Assembly: GCA_012841575.1 (NCBI GenBank)
Contig: DUUL01000039.1
Span: 1-38,953 of the forward strand
DNA: 38,953 nucleotides
Origin: Candidatus Moraniibacteriota bacterium
GTDB taxonomy: Bacteria; Patescibacteriota; Minisyncoccia; Moranbacterales; DUUL01
Direction of reading: 5' to 3'
The notes beneath the pieces were generated by a model. It was not told the DNA's origin. It saw only the letters and a list, made by a program, of their open reading frames with translations, and did no database searches. Numbering within the stretch: the stretch's first letter is position 1; each line of letters opens with the position of its first letter. Shown piece after piece: positions 30,804-38,908 of this stretch. Made by a program: the position numbers and the translations under genes.

Positions 30804-31112
30804 ATGATTGCAATAATTAAAACTGGTGGTAAACAATATAGAGTGGAAGAAGGTGGCATTATTTCAGTTGAAAAGCTGGAAGGGGAAATTGGCGCCAAAG
30901 TTTCCTTTGAGGAAGTTTTGATGAAAGGTGACGAGAAAGATTTGAAAGTTGGCAATCCTTTCATTAAAGACAGTAAGGTTGAAGCAGAAATTGTTGGACA
31001 TGATCATGCGGACAAAGTTTTTGGAATAAAGCACAAAGCGAAGAAGAGACAGCTGAAGAAGTTTGGGCATAAGCAACCAATGACTCAGTTGAAAATTTTA
31101 AAAATAAGTTAA
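30804..31112 (+). CDS. rplU: 50S ribosomal protein L21
   Basis: 102 aa, exactly the usual length, starting MIAIIKTGGKQYRVEEGG. The frame is open 8 codons further upstream, but the family always begins at this methionine. The C-terminal VFGIKHKAKKRQLKKFGHKQPMT is the conserved rRNA-binding part. L21 is normally followed by L27 (rpmA); here it stands directly before the S10 cluster, with its own promoter and another for rpsJ. Confidence 0.97.
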   Translation: MIAIIKTGGKQYRVEEGGIISVEKLEGEIGAKVSFEEVLMKGDEKDLKVGNPFIKDSKVEAEIVGHDHADKVFGIKHKAKKRQLKKFGHKQPMTQLKILKIS

Positions 31113-31126
31113 CTTAAAGCGGAAAT

Positions 31127-31155
31127 TTGACAACCATTTTTTTCTAGTGTAAACT
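31127..31155 (+). promoter_or_regulatory. Promoter of the S10 ribosomal protein operon
   Basis: A perfect TTGACA (31127-31132), a 17-bp spacer and TAAACT (31150-31155). The predicted start is near 31162, with a leader of about 48 nt. Confidence 0.75.
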
Positions 31156-31209
31156 CTTTTGAGTTTGAGATAAGATATTTTAATAACAAGTTCATTTCTA
31201 ACGAAATCT

Positions 31210-31560
31210 ATGGCAGAGCAAAAGAAAAAATCTTCCCGTGATGAGGGAGTAGATATCAAGTCAAGGATTAGAATTAAGATTAAAGCCTACGATCATAAGG
31301 TAATTGATCAGTCAGCACGACAGATTGTGGAAACGGCTAGTCGAACTGGAGCGAAAGTGATTGGTCCGGTGCCACTTCCAACTCACATTAACAAGTTAAC
31401 TGTCAATAAGTCAACTTTTGTTCATAAATCTAGTCGTGATCAGTATGAAGTGAGAACGCACAAGCGCTTGATTGACATTCTTGAGCCGTCACCAGAAACA
31501 ATTGAGAGTTTGACTAATATGGATTTGCCAGCAGGCGTTGGAATTGAGATAAAGATGTAG
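31210..31560 (+). CDS. rpsJ: 30S ribosomal protein S10
   Basis: 116 aa: a charged N-terminal extension of about 14 residues, then the S10 core [64 protein letters not shown]10 also joins the NusB antitermination complex. It heads the S10-spc cluster, but a 222-bp gap separates it from rplC where the usual spacing is short. Confidence 0.97.
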   Translation: MAEQKKKSSRDEGVDIKSRIRIKIKAYDHKVIDQSARQIVETASRTGAKVIGPVPLPTHINKLTVNKSTFVHKSSRDQYEVRTHKRLIDILEPSPETIESLTNMDLPAGVGIEIKM

Positions 31561-31782
31561 TTTTGAGATAAAATTTAGTTAGTGTTTGTTTAGTAGATTT
31601 TAAAATAAGTTAGTTTGTATAAGTATAACCGGTTTAAGTTCCAATTACTGGAAAACTAAATTGGCTCAAAGTCGAATTGTTTCGTCTCGACAGGAGCTTT
31701 TTGGTGAGACCGAACAAGGCGGCTTTTTATTTTTTAAAAATTAATTAATTTAGCTGCAAGAGACAACTGATAATTAACCAAG
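31561..31782 (+). promoter_or_regulatory. Structured rpsJ-rplC intergenic leader
   Basis: 222 bp without a gene, holding alternative hairpins. CCAATT/AATTGG (31641-31664) competes with TTCCA/TGGAA (31639-31653). A terminator-like stem (31664-31697) is followed by T5. GTCTC/GAGAC (31684-31710) overlaps and would break that stem. A second T tract (31723-31735) follows GGCGGC. TATAAG and TATAAC (about 31618-31629) could be -10 boxes of an internal promoter. The layout suggests attenuation control of the downstream ribosomal protein genes. Confidence 0.45.
31664..31702 (+). terminator. Terminator-like hairpin before rplC
   Basis: GCTC and GTCGA (31664-31675) pair with TCGAC and GAGC (31687-31697), across an AAA/AG internal loop, followed by T5 (31698-31702). 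It is moderately stable and would act as an attenuator if used conditionally. Confidence 0.45.
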
Positions 31783-32403
31783 ATGAAAGCTTTATTGACC
31801 AAAAAATTAGGCATGACCACCATTTATGAGGAAGGAAAGGCGCAAAACGTTACTCTGTTAGAGGTTGGTCAAAATGTGGTAACTGGTTTGAGAAATACAG
31901 AAAGAGATGGATATTCAGCAGTGCAAATTGGCTTAAAGAAAAGTTCATTAACAGGAAGTACAGATGAGAATAACAAGGTAGCCACTAACAAAAAAAGTCA
32001 AAAAGGTGAGAAGTTTGTTTGTCGCAAGGAGTTTCGTCTAAAAGAAGGAGATAAGTTCGAAGAAGGGCAGTTGCTTGGAGTTGATCAGTTTTCAAAAGAT
32101 GAAAAGGTAATGGTGCGCTCAGTTTCAAAAGGGAAGGGCTATCAGGGTGTTGTGAAGCGGCATGGTTTTGGCGGATCACCAACTTCTCATGGTCATCGTC
32201 ATGACCATCGAGCTCCTGGTTCAATTGGCTCAGCTTTTCCTGAAAAGGTTTTTAAAGGAAAGAAGATGGCGGGCAGAATGGGTTCTGAAAGCGTTAAGAA
32301 GATTACTAAAATTGTTTTGATTGACGAAAAGGAAGGACTAATTGCTCTTAAGGGTGGAGTTGCTGGTAACAATGGGGCAATTGTTGAAATTTGTTCTCTC
32401 TAA
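31783..32403 (+). CDS. rplC: 50S ribosomal protein L3
   Basis: 206 aa, usual length. It starts MKALLTKKLGMTTIYEEG. The central loop RHGFGGSPTSHGHRHDHRAPGSIG reaches the peptidyl transferase centre, and the GKKMAGRMGSE segment is present. The loop contains the glutamine-methylation region of other bacteria, but no PrmB gene lies nearby. It is first of an uninterrupted run with 20-40 nt spacers. Confidence 0.98.
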   Translation: MKALLTKKLGMTTIYEEGKAQNVTLLEVGQNVVTGLRNTERDGYSAVQIGLKKSSLTGSTDENNKVATNKKSQKGEKFVCRKEFRLKEGDKFEEGQLLGVDQFSKDEKVMVRSVSKGKGYQGVVKRHGFGGSPTSHGHRHDHRAPGSIGSAFPEKVFKGKKMAGRMGSESVKKITKIVLIDEKEGLIALKGGVAGNNGAIVEICSL

Positions 32404-32425
32404 TAAATATTGATGAATCATTGTG

Positions 32426-33061
32426 ATGATTAAAGTTCAGGTTAAAAATTTACTCGGAGAAAAAGTGGGAGAAGTGGAGTTGAGCCGGGAAGTTTTTGGT
32501 GTTGAGAAAAATGAAGAATTATTGCACCAAGTAATGGTTGCAAGATATGCAAATCAACGATTACCAATTGCTCATACGAAAATTCGATCAGAAAGACGAG
32601 GTGCAAATAGCAAGCCTTGGAAGCAAAAAGGAACTGGTCGTGCTAGAACTGGTTCAGTAAGAAATCCAATTTGGCGAAAAGGAGGAATTGTTTTCGGACC
32701 AAGGAATGAAAGAAATTTTAAGCAGAAAGTTAATAAGAAAGTAAATTGTTTAGCGATTAAGATGGTTCTTTCTGAAAAGGTAAAAAATGAACAGTTGGTA
32801 GTGGTTGATGAATTTAAGCTTTCTGAGAATAAAACCAAGGCGATGGCTGAGTCACTGAAAAAACTAGGAATTGATAAGCGTAGTTTGTTGGTTCTGACTG
32901 AAGAGTCAAAGGAATTAGGGCAATTTTCTTGTAATATTAATTTCATAGAGAATACTCTTGTTGATCAAATAAACATGCTTAGTTTATTGAATAATAAGTA
33001 TGTTTTGATTAGCAAAGCGGGAATAGATTTTTTGGAGGAAAAGTATGGTAAGCGAAAATAA
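32426..33061 (+). CDS. rplD: 50S ribosomal protein L4
   Basis: 211 aa from ATG 32426; a GTG one codon upstream (32423) is equally in frame. The extended loop RSERRGANSKPWKQKGTGRARTGSVRNPIWRKGGIVFGP, which lines the exit tunnel, is intact, as is the C-terminal ALL-type strand region. In some bacteria L4 represses its own operon by binding the S10 leader, which matters for the 31561-31782 structure. Confidence 0.97.
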   Translation: MIKVQVKNLLGEKVGEVELSREVFGVEKNEELLHQVMVARYANQRLPIAHTKIRSERRGANSKPWKQKGTGRARTGSVRNPIWRKGGIVFGPRNERNFKQKVNKKVNCLAIKMVLSEKVKNEQLVVVDEFKLSENKTKAMAESLKKLGIDKRSLLVLTEESKELGQFSCNINFIENTLVDQINMLSLLNNKYVLISKAGIDFLEEKYGKRK

Positions 33062-33086
33062 TAAGTTTTTAAATGAGTTTAAATAA

Positions 33087-33518
33087 ATGAGTGCGTTTTG
33101 GAATAAAAATGATCAAGAGAAAGGAAAAGACACTTCTAAGAAGGCAGTCCAAGGAAAAGCCGTAAAGGATGAGAAGAAGGTGCCAAAAAAGAAGAAGGAG
33201 AAAAAACGAGTTATTCCTCAAGAAAAGGCTGATTTAATTAATAGAACCCTTGTTCAGCCTAAAATTTCAGAAGCGGCTCTTCGTGAACAGGAAATTGGTA
33301 AATATGTATTTATAGTGGCAAAAAGTGCTAACAAAACGCAGGTTAGAGAAGCGGTTGAAGCAATGTACGGAGTGAGTGTGAAAAAGATTAATTTAATTAA
33401 GTATAACGCAAAGAAGAGAAGTTTTCGTGGATTGCAAGGGAAAAATGCAGGATTCAAAAAAGCGATTGTTACTCTCATCAAAGGAGAATCGATTGACTTT
33501 TTTTCCGCTAAAAAATAA
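33087..33518 (+). CDS. rplW: 50S ribosomal protein L23 with Lys-rich N-terminal extension
   Basis: 143 aa, about 45 longer than usual. Residues ~53-143 are the L23 domain (LVQPKISEAALREQEIGKYVFIV, NKTQVREAVEAMYGVSVKKINLI), which sits at the tunnel exit and docks SRP and trigger factor. Residues 1-50 are an extremely charged tail rich in Lys, Asp and Glu, probably disordered and rRNA-binding. No SD; 25 nt after rplD. Confidence 0.96.
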   Translation: MSAFWNKNDQEKGKDTSKKAVQGKAVKDEKKVPKKKKEKKRVIPQEKADLINRTLVQPKISEAALREQEIGKYVFIVAKSANKTQVREAVEAMYGVSVKKINLIKYNAKKRSFRGLQGKNAGFKKAIVTLIKGESIDFFSAKK

Positions 33519-33547
33519 TTAACCCCAGAGAATTAAGCAATAAGTAA

Positions 33548-34381
33548 ATGGCAGTAAAAATTTACAAAAAAAATAGTGCAGGCAGAAGGAAGATGAGTAT
33601 CATCAAGCCGGCTTTTTTGACTGATCAGGCTCCAGAGCGGACATTATTGGTAAGTTTAAGTAAAAAAGCGGGGCGTTCAAAAGGGAAGATTTCAGTTAGA
33701 AATCGAGGTGGCGGAGCAAAAAGAAACTATCGTTTAATTGACTTTAAGTTTAATAAGAAAGATGTCCCAGGCAAAGTTGTTTCAATTGAGAAAGATCCGA
33801 ATAGAAGTGCTTTAATTGCATTGATCCATTATCCTGATGGGGAGAAGCGATACATTCTAGCTACTGAGAATATGAAAAGAGGCGAGGAAGTTTTGGTTTC
33901 AGAAAAAGCTCCAATTAAAGAAGGTAATCGCTTGGCTCTTAAAAATATTCCAATTGGAACAATGGTATGTGCAGTGGAAATGATTCCAGGTAAGGGAGTG
34001 CAAATGGCAAGAAGTGCAGGAGCGGGAGTAGTATTACAAGCCCTAGATGCTAAAATGGCGACTCTAAAGATGCCTTCCGGAGAGATTAGAATGGTTAGCG
34101 AGAAATGTTATGCTACAATTGGACAAATTAGTAATTTTGAACATAGTACCTATCGAATTGGAAAAGCAGGAAGAAGTCGTCATTTAGGAAGACGACCACA
34201 TGTCCGAGGATCTGCAATGAATCCCGTTGATCATCCTCATGGTGGTGGAGAAGGTCGACAACCAATTGGCTTGAAATATCCGAAAACTCCTTGGGGAAAA
34301 CCAGCATTAGGAGTTAAGACCCGCAAGAAAAAAAGACATTCTAGTCGATTGATTGTTAAAAGGAGAGCGAAAAAGAGATAG
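33548..34381 (+). CDS. rplB: 50S ribosomal protein L2
   Basis: 277 aa, full length. It contains SVRNRGGGAKRNYRLIDFK, the SH3-like and OB-like domains and the signature NPVDHPHGGGEGR near the peptidyl transferase centre. The ending KKKRHSSRLIVKRRAKKR is typical. Confidence 0.98.
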   Translation: MAVKIYKKNSAGRRKMSIIKPAFLTDQAPERTLLVSLSKKAGRSKGKISVRNRGGGAKRNYRLIDFKFNKKDVPGKVVSIEKDPNRSALIALIHYPDGEKRYILATENMKRGEEVLVSEKAPIKEGNRLALKNIPIGTMVCAVEMIPGKGVQMARSAGAGVVLQALDAKMATLKMPSGEIRMVSEKCYATIGQISNFEHSTYRIGKAGRSRHLGRRPHVRGSAMNPVDHPHGGGEGRQPIGLKYPKTPWGKPALGVKTRKKKRHSSRLIVKRRAKKR

Positions 34382-34420
34382 TTTTTAAAAGATAATTTAG
34401 TAAGCGTTAATTAAATTATA

Positions 34421-34756
34421 ATGGCAAGAAGTCTTAAAAAAGGTCCATATGTTGATCCTAGAGTTTTGAAGAAAATTAAGGATAAAACTCCAGGAGGAAA
34501 AGAAGTGATTAAAACCTGGTCACGAGCTTGTACAATAGTGCCGGAGATGGTGGGGTTTCTATTCGGGGTGCATAATGGAAAAGATTTTATTGAAGTTAGA
34601 GTTTCGGAAGATATGGTAGGGCATAAGCTAGGCGAGTTCTCACCAACTAAAAAGTTTTCACGCCATGGTGGAAAGATTCAAAAGGAATTAGATATCGCAC
34701 AAAAGCAACGTGAAGTTGATGCCGCTAAAGCAGCAAAAGCTGGAGCGGAGGGCTAG
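34421..34756 (+). CDS. rpsS: 30S ribosomal protein S19
   Basis: 111 aa. It starts [19 protein letters not shown] and contains [27 protein letters not shown]. The usual protein ends near residue 90; here an Ala/Lys-rich tail of about 20 residues continues ([11 protein letters not shown]). Confidence 0.98.
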   Translation: MARSLKKGPYVDPRVLKKIKDKTPGGKEVIKTWSRACTIVPEMVGFLFGVHNGKDFIEVRVSEDMVGHKLGEFSPTKKFSRHGGKIQKELDIAQKQREVDAAKAAKAGAEG

Positions 34757-34808
34757 AGGAAAATAGAATAAGATTCAGAGCTATTAATTAATCAAGAATT
34801 TAAGACAG

Positions 34809-35294
34809 ATGAAAATTAGGGCCAGTTTAAATAATTATAGACGTTCGGGAGGCAAGGTTCGCCTCATCACACCGCTTATTGTTGGCTTGGAGGTTGATCA
34901 GGCAAGGTTGCAGTTGCAAAATTTAAGCAAGGGCGCAGCAGATGATCTAATTAAACTTCTAGACAGTGCTGTTGCGAACGCTAAGAACAATTTTAATCTA
35001 AGTGAAGATAGTTTAGTGGTGAATAATTTAGTGGTGAATAAAGGGAGGGTGATGAAGCGTTGGCGTCCAAGAGCTCATGGTAGAGCAATGAGAATTTTAA
35101 AAAGAAGTTGTCACATTGATTTAATTTTGGAAACAGTTGAGACAAAAGATCTTAAGAGTAAGCAGAATAAGCAGGATAAGCAAGAGAAGACTGAATCTGA
35201 TCAAGAAAAAGAAGTGGTGACTGATAAGCAAGAGGAACCTAAATCTAAGGAGGTTAATGAAGAGAAGGTTAAAAAAGAAGAATCTAAGAAATAA
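34809..35294 (+). CDS. rplV: 50S ribosomal protein L22 with charged C-terminal tail
   Basis: 161 aa, about 50 longer than typical. The core (1-112) has YRRSGGKVRLITPLIVG and the tunnel-lining hairpin NKGRVMKRWRPRAHGRAMRILKR. Residues ~115-161 are a repetitive Lys/Glu/Gln/Asp tail (KQNKQDKQEKTESDQEKE) that is probably disordered. Confidence 0.97.
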   Translation: MKIRASLNNYRRSGGKVRLITPLIVGLEVDQARLQLQNLSKGAADDLIKLLDSAVANAKNNFNLSEDSLVVNNLVVNKGRVMKRWRPRAHGRAMRILKRSCHIDLILETVETKDLKSKQNKQDKQEKTESDQEKEVVTDKQEEPKSKEVNEEKVKKEESKK

Positions 35295-35329
35295 TTACTA
35301 TATTTTAATTACCTAGCAAATTTATCAAT

Positions 35330-36007
35330 ATGGGACAGAAAGTTGATCCGAGAAATTTAAGAACTGGTGTTAATCGAACTTGGAGTTCTCGTTGGTACAA
35401 CAAAAAAGACTACGTTAAAACATTAAAGCAAGATGTTTTAATGTCGCAGTATATCAAAGACACCTATAAGAAAGCAGGGATAGCTAAGGTGGAAATTGAA
35501 CGAAGCGTAGCCAAGATTAGATTGATAATTTTTACTGATAAGCCGGGAATTCTCATTGGACGTGGTGGACAAGGAATGGAGGAAATGAAGAGAAATATTG
35601 AGAGAAAGTTTCTTTTTAATGAGAAGCAGCAAATTCAAATTGACGTGATTGAGGTGAAATCAATGGAGGAAAATGCTCAATTAATTGCCGATGAGTGCGC
35701 TTTCCAAATTGAAAAAAGAGTTTCCTTTCGTCGTATAATGAAAACGATGTTGGATAAAGTGATGCAAAATAGAAATGTTCAAGGGATTAAGATTCAAATG
35801 TCTGGTCGACTAGGTGGAGCAGAAATGTCTAGAGTTGAGTGGTTGTCAAAGGGAAATATTCCTCTACATACAATCAGAAAGAAGATTGATTTTGCTAAAT
35901 CGACTGCCTATACTACTTATGGAACAATTGGAATAAAAGTTTGGTTGAATCTCAAAGAGGATGATGCAAGTGGAGAGAATAAAGAAGATCAGCGTTTGCG
36001 TCGATAG
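35330..36007 (+). CDS. rpsC: 30S ribosomal protein S3
   Basis: 225 aa. It starts MGQKVDPRNLRTGVNRTWSSRWY. The KH domain shows GILIGRGGQGMEEMKRNIE, and the C-terminal domain has NVQGIKIQMSGRLGGAEMSR and IRKKIDFAKSTAYTTYGTIGIKVWL. It forms part of the mRNA entry helicase site. Confidence 0.98.
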   Translation: MGQKVDPRNLRTGVNRTWSSRWYNKKDYVKTLKQDVLMSQYIKDTYKKAGIAKVEIERSVAKIRLIIFTDKPGILIGRGGQGMEEMKRNIERKFLFNEKQQIQIDVIEVKSMEENAQLIADECAFQIEKRVSFRRIMKTMLDKVMQNRNVQGIKIQMSGRLGGAEMSRVEWLSKGNIPLHTIRKKIDFAKSTAYTTYGTIGIKVWLNLKEDDASGENKEDQRLRR

Positions 36008-36055
36008 CATGCTGATTAGTGACTAATTAGATAAATCAAGTAAAAGAACAAACTG

Positions 36056-36463
36056 ATGTTAATGCCTAAGAAAGTAAAACATAGAAAGTTGCAGCGGGGT
36101 GGCCGAATTAAGGGGGTTGCACAAAGAGGTTCCACGGTTGCCTTTGGTTCTTTTGGAATTAAGACTATGCAAGTTGGAATGATTAATTCAAGAGAAATTG
36201 AGGCGGCAAGACGAGCAATGACTAGATATGTGCAACGAGGAGGTAAGATTTGGATTAGAATCTTTCCCGATCATTCTATGACTCAAAAGGGAGCTGAAAC
36301 ACCGATGGGAAAAGGAAAGGGAACTCCAGAGTACTTTGTGGCAAAAGTGAAACCAGGAAGAATTTTATTTGAAATTGATGGAATTGATGAGTCTACTGCT
36401 AAAAAAGCTTTAAAGCTTGGCTCAGACAAATTAAGTGTCAAAACTAAGATTGTTAGTGCTTAA
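36056..36463 (+). CDS. rplP: 50S ribosomal protein L16
   Basis: 135 aa. It begins [16 protein letters not shown]; the family start MLMPK supports this ATG over the one at 36062. [34 protein letters not shown] and [24 protein letters not shown] are conserved. Confidence 0.98.
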   Translation: MLMPKKVKHRKLQRGGRIKGVAQRGSTVAFGSFGIKTMQVGMINSREIEAARRAMTRYVQRGGKIWIRIFPDHSMTQKGAETPMGKGKGTPEYFVAKVKPGRILFEIDGIDESTAKKALKLGSDKLSVKTKIVSA

Positions 36464-36486
36464 ATTATAAAGAATATAATAATAAG

Positions 36487-36681
36487 ATGAAAGCAAAGGA
36501 ATTAAGAGATAAAAGCAAAGAAGAATTAACAACTCTGTTGGCAGAGAAAAGGTCAAGCTTAATTGCTTTGCGTTTTGATGTGAGTGCACGGCAACATAAA
36601 AGCTATTCTGATCTAAAAAAGACGCGCAAAGAGATAGCTAGAATCCTAACTATTTTAGCCGAGGAGAAGAGTAAGAAATAA
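36487..36681 (+). CDS. rpmC: 50S ribosomal protein L29
   Basis: 64 aa two-helix protein near the tunnel exit, with MKAKELRDKSKEELTTLLAEKRSSLIALRFDVSARQ and the KTRKEIARILTIL second helix. Normal position after L16. Confidence 0.97.
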   Translation: MKAKELRDKSKEELTTLLAEKRSSLIALRFDVSARQHKSYSDLKKTRKEIARILTILAEEKSKK

Positions 36682-36708
36682 TAATTTTCAGGTAATTTTT
36701 TTAAAATC

Positions 36709-36990
36709 ATGAATTCTATTCAGCAAGAAAAACAACCGACTACTGCAACCAAGAAGAAAGTTATTCGCCAAATTAAAGGTGTTGTAGTTTCAGATAAAGT
36801 AGATAAGACTATTGTGGTTGAGGTTGCTACCTATAAGACACATAAGAAATATTTGAAAAAATATCGAGATAGCAAGAAGTATAAAGTGCACGATCCAGAA
36901 AATAAGTTTAAGGTTGGAGAGAGAGTTTCTTTTACTGAATGTCGCCCGATTAGTAAAGATAAGCGCTGGATTGTAATTGATAAAAAATAA
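36709..36990 (+). CDS. rpsQ: 30S ribosomal protein S17
   Basis: 93 aa OB-fold protein with a short polar N-terminal extension (1-20). The core is KGVVVSDKVDKTIVVEVATYKTHKKY, then HDPENKFKVGERVSFTECRPISKDKRWIV. Confidence 0.97.
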   Translation: MNSIQQEKQPTTATKKKVIRQIKGVVVSDKVDKTIVVEVATYKTHKKYLKKYRDSKKYKVHDPENKFKVGERVSFTECRPISKDKRWIVIDKK

Positions 36991-37008
36991 TAAATTTAGT
37001 CAACGGAG

Positions 37009-37374
37009 ATGATACAAGCAGAGACACAATTAAAAGTAGCGGATAATTCTGGAGCAAAAATAATTGAGTGCTTTAAGGTGCCTGGTGGTTCTGGACGACG
37101 TTATGCTGAAGTTGGTGATATTATCATTGCTTCTGTGAAAACGGCTGAACCAAGGGGAACAGTCAAGCGCAAAGAGATTGTAAAAGCAGTTGTTGTGAGA
37201 CAAAAAAGCACTATTCACCGTAAAGATGGAACTCACATTCGCTTTGATGAAAATGCTGCAGTAATTTTAGATGGCAAGGAGCCAAAGGGAACTCGTATTT
37301 TTGGACCAATTGCACGAGAGGTGAGAGAGGCTGGTTTTTCTAAGATTGTTTCTTTGGCAAAAGAAGTTTTTTAA
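37009..37374 (+). CDS. rplN: 50S ribosomal protein L14
   Basis: 121 aa, usual length. [33 protein letters not shown] and [35 protein letters not shown] are diagnostic. GGAG lies immediately against the ATG, too close to act as a normal SD. Confidence 0.98.
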   Translation: MIQAETQLKVADNSGAKIIECFKVPGGSGRRYAEVGDIIIASVKTAEPRGTVKRKEIVKAVVVRQKSTIHRKDGTHIRFDENAAVILDGKEPKGTRIFGPIAREVREAGFSKIVSLAKEVF

Positions 37375-37402
37375 GAATCAATTATTGAATTATAAGAAAG
37401 TC

Positions 37403-37708
37403 ATGAGAATTAAAAAAGGAGATCAAGTCAAAATTTTAACTGGAAAAGATAGAGGCCGAGTTGGACGTGTATTGAAAGTTTTACGTTCAGAGGAAAGAGT
37501 GACAGTTGAGAAGGTTAATATGGTAAAAAAACATCGTAAGGCGCGTACTCAACAAGAGAAAAGTGAAAGAGTTATGATTCCAGCTCCGATTAATGTTTCT
37601 AATGTTCAGTTGGTTTGTCCAAAATGTGACAAGATAACTCGCATTGGCATAAAAAGGGTGCAAGATAAGAATGTTCGAGTGTGTAAAAAGTGTGCCGCTG
37701 AAGTTTAG
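37403..37708 (+). CDS. rplX: 50S ribosomal protein L24
   Basis: 101 aa from the ATG at 37403. The frame is open 19 codons further into rplN, but family members start MRIKKGDQVKILTGKDRGRVGRV (KOW motif). The C-terminal part has CPKC and CKKC, a zinc-ribbon-like pair found in many L24. Confidence 0.97.
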   Translation: MRIKKGDQVKILTGKDRGRVGRVLKVLRSEERVTVEKVNMVKKHRKARTQQEKSERVMIPAPINVSNVQLVCPKCDKITRIGIKRVQDKNVRVCKKCAAEV

Positions 37709-37731
37709 TAATAACCGCATAAATTTTCAAC

Positions 37732-38271
37732 ATGAATTCATTTCAGAAAAAATATCAAGAAGAGGTGGTCGCCAAGATGATGGAAGAGCTAAAGATTGAT
37801 AATCAAATGGCTGTGCCGCGTTTTGAAAAGGTGGCGCTTAACATTGGTCTTTCTAGAGCAGAAAAGGACCAGAATTTTATTGAAAATGTTACCAAGGATA
37901 TCCGCTCTATTACCGGTCAAGCACCAACAATTACTAAAGCTAAAAAAGCAATCTCTGGTTTTAAAATTCGTCAAGGACAAAAAGTTGGTATGCGGGTGAC
38001 TTTACGAGGAAAGAAGATGTGGGACTTTTTGGATCGATTTGTAGGAGTGGCTTTACCGCGAACAAAGGACTTTCAGGGGATTAGTTTGAGTAATTTAGAT
38101 GAGCGAGGAAATTTAAATTTAGGTATTAAAGAGCAATTAATCTTTCCAGAAATTAGGTCAGACGAAACAGATACAATTTTTGGTTTACAGGTTAACATTA
38201 AAACAACCGCTGAAAGTAAAGAAGAGGGATTAAAATTATTTAAATTAATGGGCTTTCCCATTAAAGAATAG
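37732..38271 (+). CDS. rplE: 50S ribosomal protein L5
   Basis: 179 aa, usual length. It has KVALNIGLSRAEKDQNFIE, ITGQAPTITKAKKAISGFKIRQGQKVGMRVTLRGKKMWDFLDRF and a terminal region with IFPEIRSDETDTIFGLQVNIKTTA. It binds 5S rRNA. Confidence 0.98.
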   Translation: MNSFQKKYQEEVVAKMMEELKIDNQMAVPRFEKVALNIGLSRAEKDQNFIENVTKDIRSITGQAPTITKAKKAISGFKIRQGQKVGMRVTLRGKKMWDFLDRFVGVALPRTKDFQGISLSNLDERGNLNLGIKEQLIFPEIRSDETDTIFGLQVNIKTTAESKEEGLKLFKLMGFPIKE

Positions 38272-38306
38272 TTTAATAAAACAAGTGTAATTAACTATAA
38301 AATAAC

Positions 38307-38693
38307 ATGGATCAAATTGCAGACATGCTAACCAGAATCAGGAACGCACAACGGGCGAAAAAGGCTGATCTAGAGATGCCTTGTTCCAATTTTAAAATAG
38401 CACTGGCACGCTTACTTGAGAAGAAGGGCTACTTGAATAAAGTAGAGATAGTCAGTGAAGGCAAGAAAACCTCTTTAAAGTTAGGCTTGAAATATCTTGA
38501 TAATGAGCCTGCTATTAAAAATATCAAGCAAATTAGCAAGCAAGGACAAAGAATATATGTTGGCAAGGGAGAGATTCCATATGTTAAAAATGGTTATGGG
38601 ATGGCAATTATCTCTACTCCCAAGGGAGTTTTAGCTGATAAAGAAGCTAGAGAGCAGAAATTGGGCGGAGAGGTAATTTGTGAAGTTTGGTAA
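38307..38693 (+). CDS. rpsH: 30S ribosomal protein S8
   Basis: 128 aa. It has MDQIADMLTRIRNAQRAKK, then QRIYVGKGEIPYVKNGYGMAIISTPKGVLADKEAREQKLGGEVICEVW. In other bacteria S8 represses the spc operon. Here it directly follows L5 and precedes S14, the reverse of the common L5-S14-S8 order. Confidence 0.98.
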   Translation: MDQIADMLTRIRNAQRAKKADLEMPCSNFKIALARLLEKKGYLNKVEIVSEGKKTSLKLGLKYLDNEPAIKNIKQISKQGQRIYVGKGEIPYVKNGYGMAIISTPKGVLADKEAREQKLGGEVICEVW

Positions 38694-38722
38694 TAAATTG
38701 TAGTAAGTAATAAATAATCAAA

Positions 38723-38908
38723 ATGGCACGAAAGGCGTTAATTGTAAAGGCAAGTAAGAAACCTAAATTTTCCACCAGAAAGATTAATCGATGCTGGAAA
38801 TGTGGTCGTAAAAATGGCTACATGAGAGATTTTGGTCTATGTCGTATTTGTTTTAGAGAATTAGCTAGCAGAGGTGATATTCCAGGGGTTAGAAGATCTA
38901 GCTGGTAA
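38723..38908 (+). CDS. rpsN: 30S ribosomal protein S14, zinc-binding type
   Basis: 61 aa, the short C+ form (rpsZ type). Zinc ligands are in CWKC and [28 protein letters not shown] is the conserved end. It is the last complete gene; the final 45 bases hold only the start of the next spacer. Confidence 0.98.
   Translation: MARKALIVKASKKPKFSTRKINRCWKCGRKNGYMRDFGLCRICFRELASRGDIPGVRRSSW

Noticed and set aside
37346-37402. Longer L24 start (19 extra codons overlapping rplN)
   Set aside because: It overlaps the L14 coding end and lies before the conserved MRIKKGD start.
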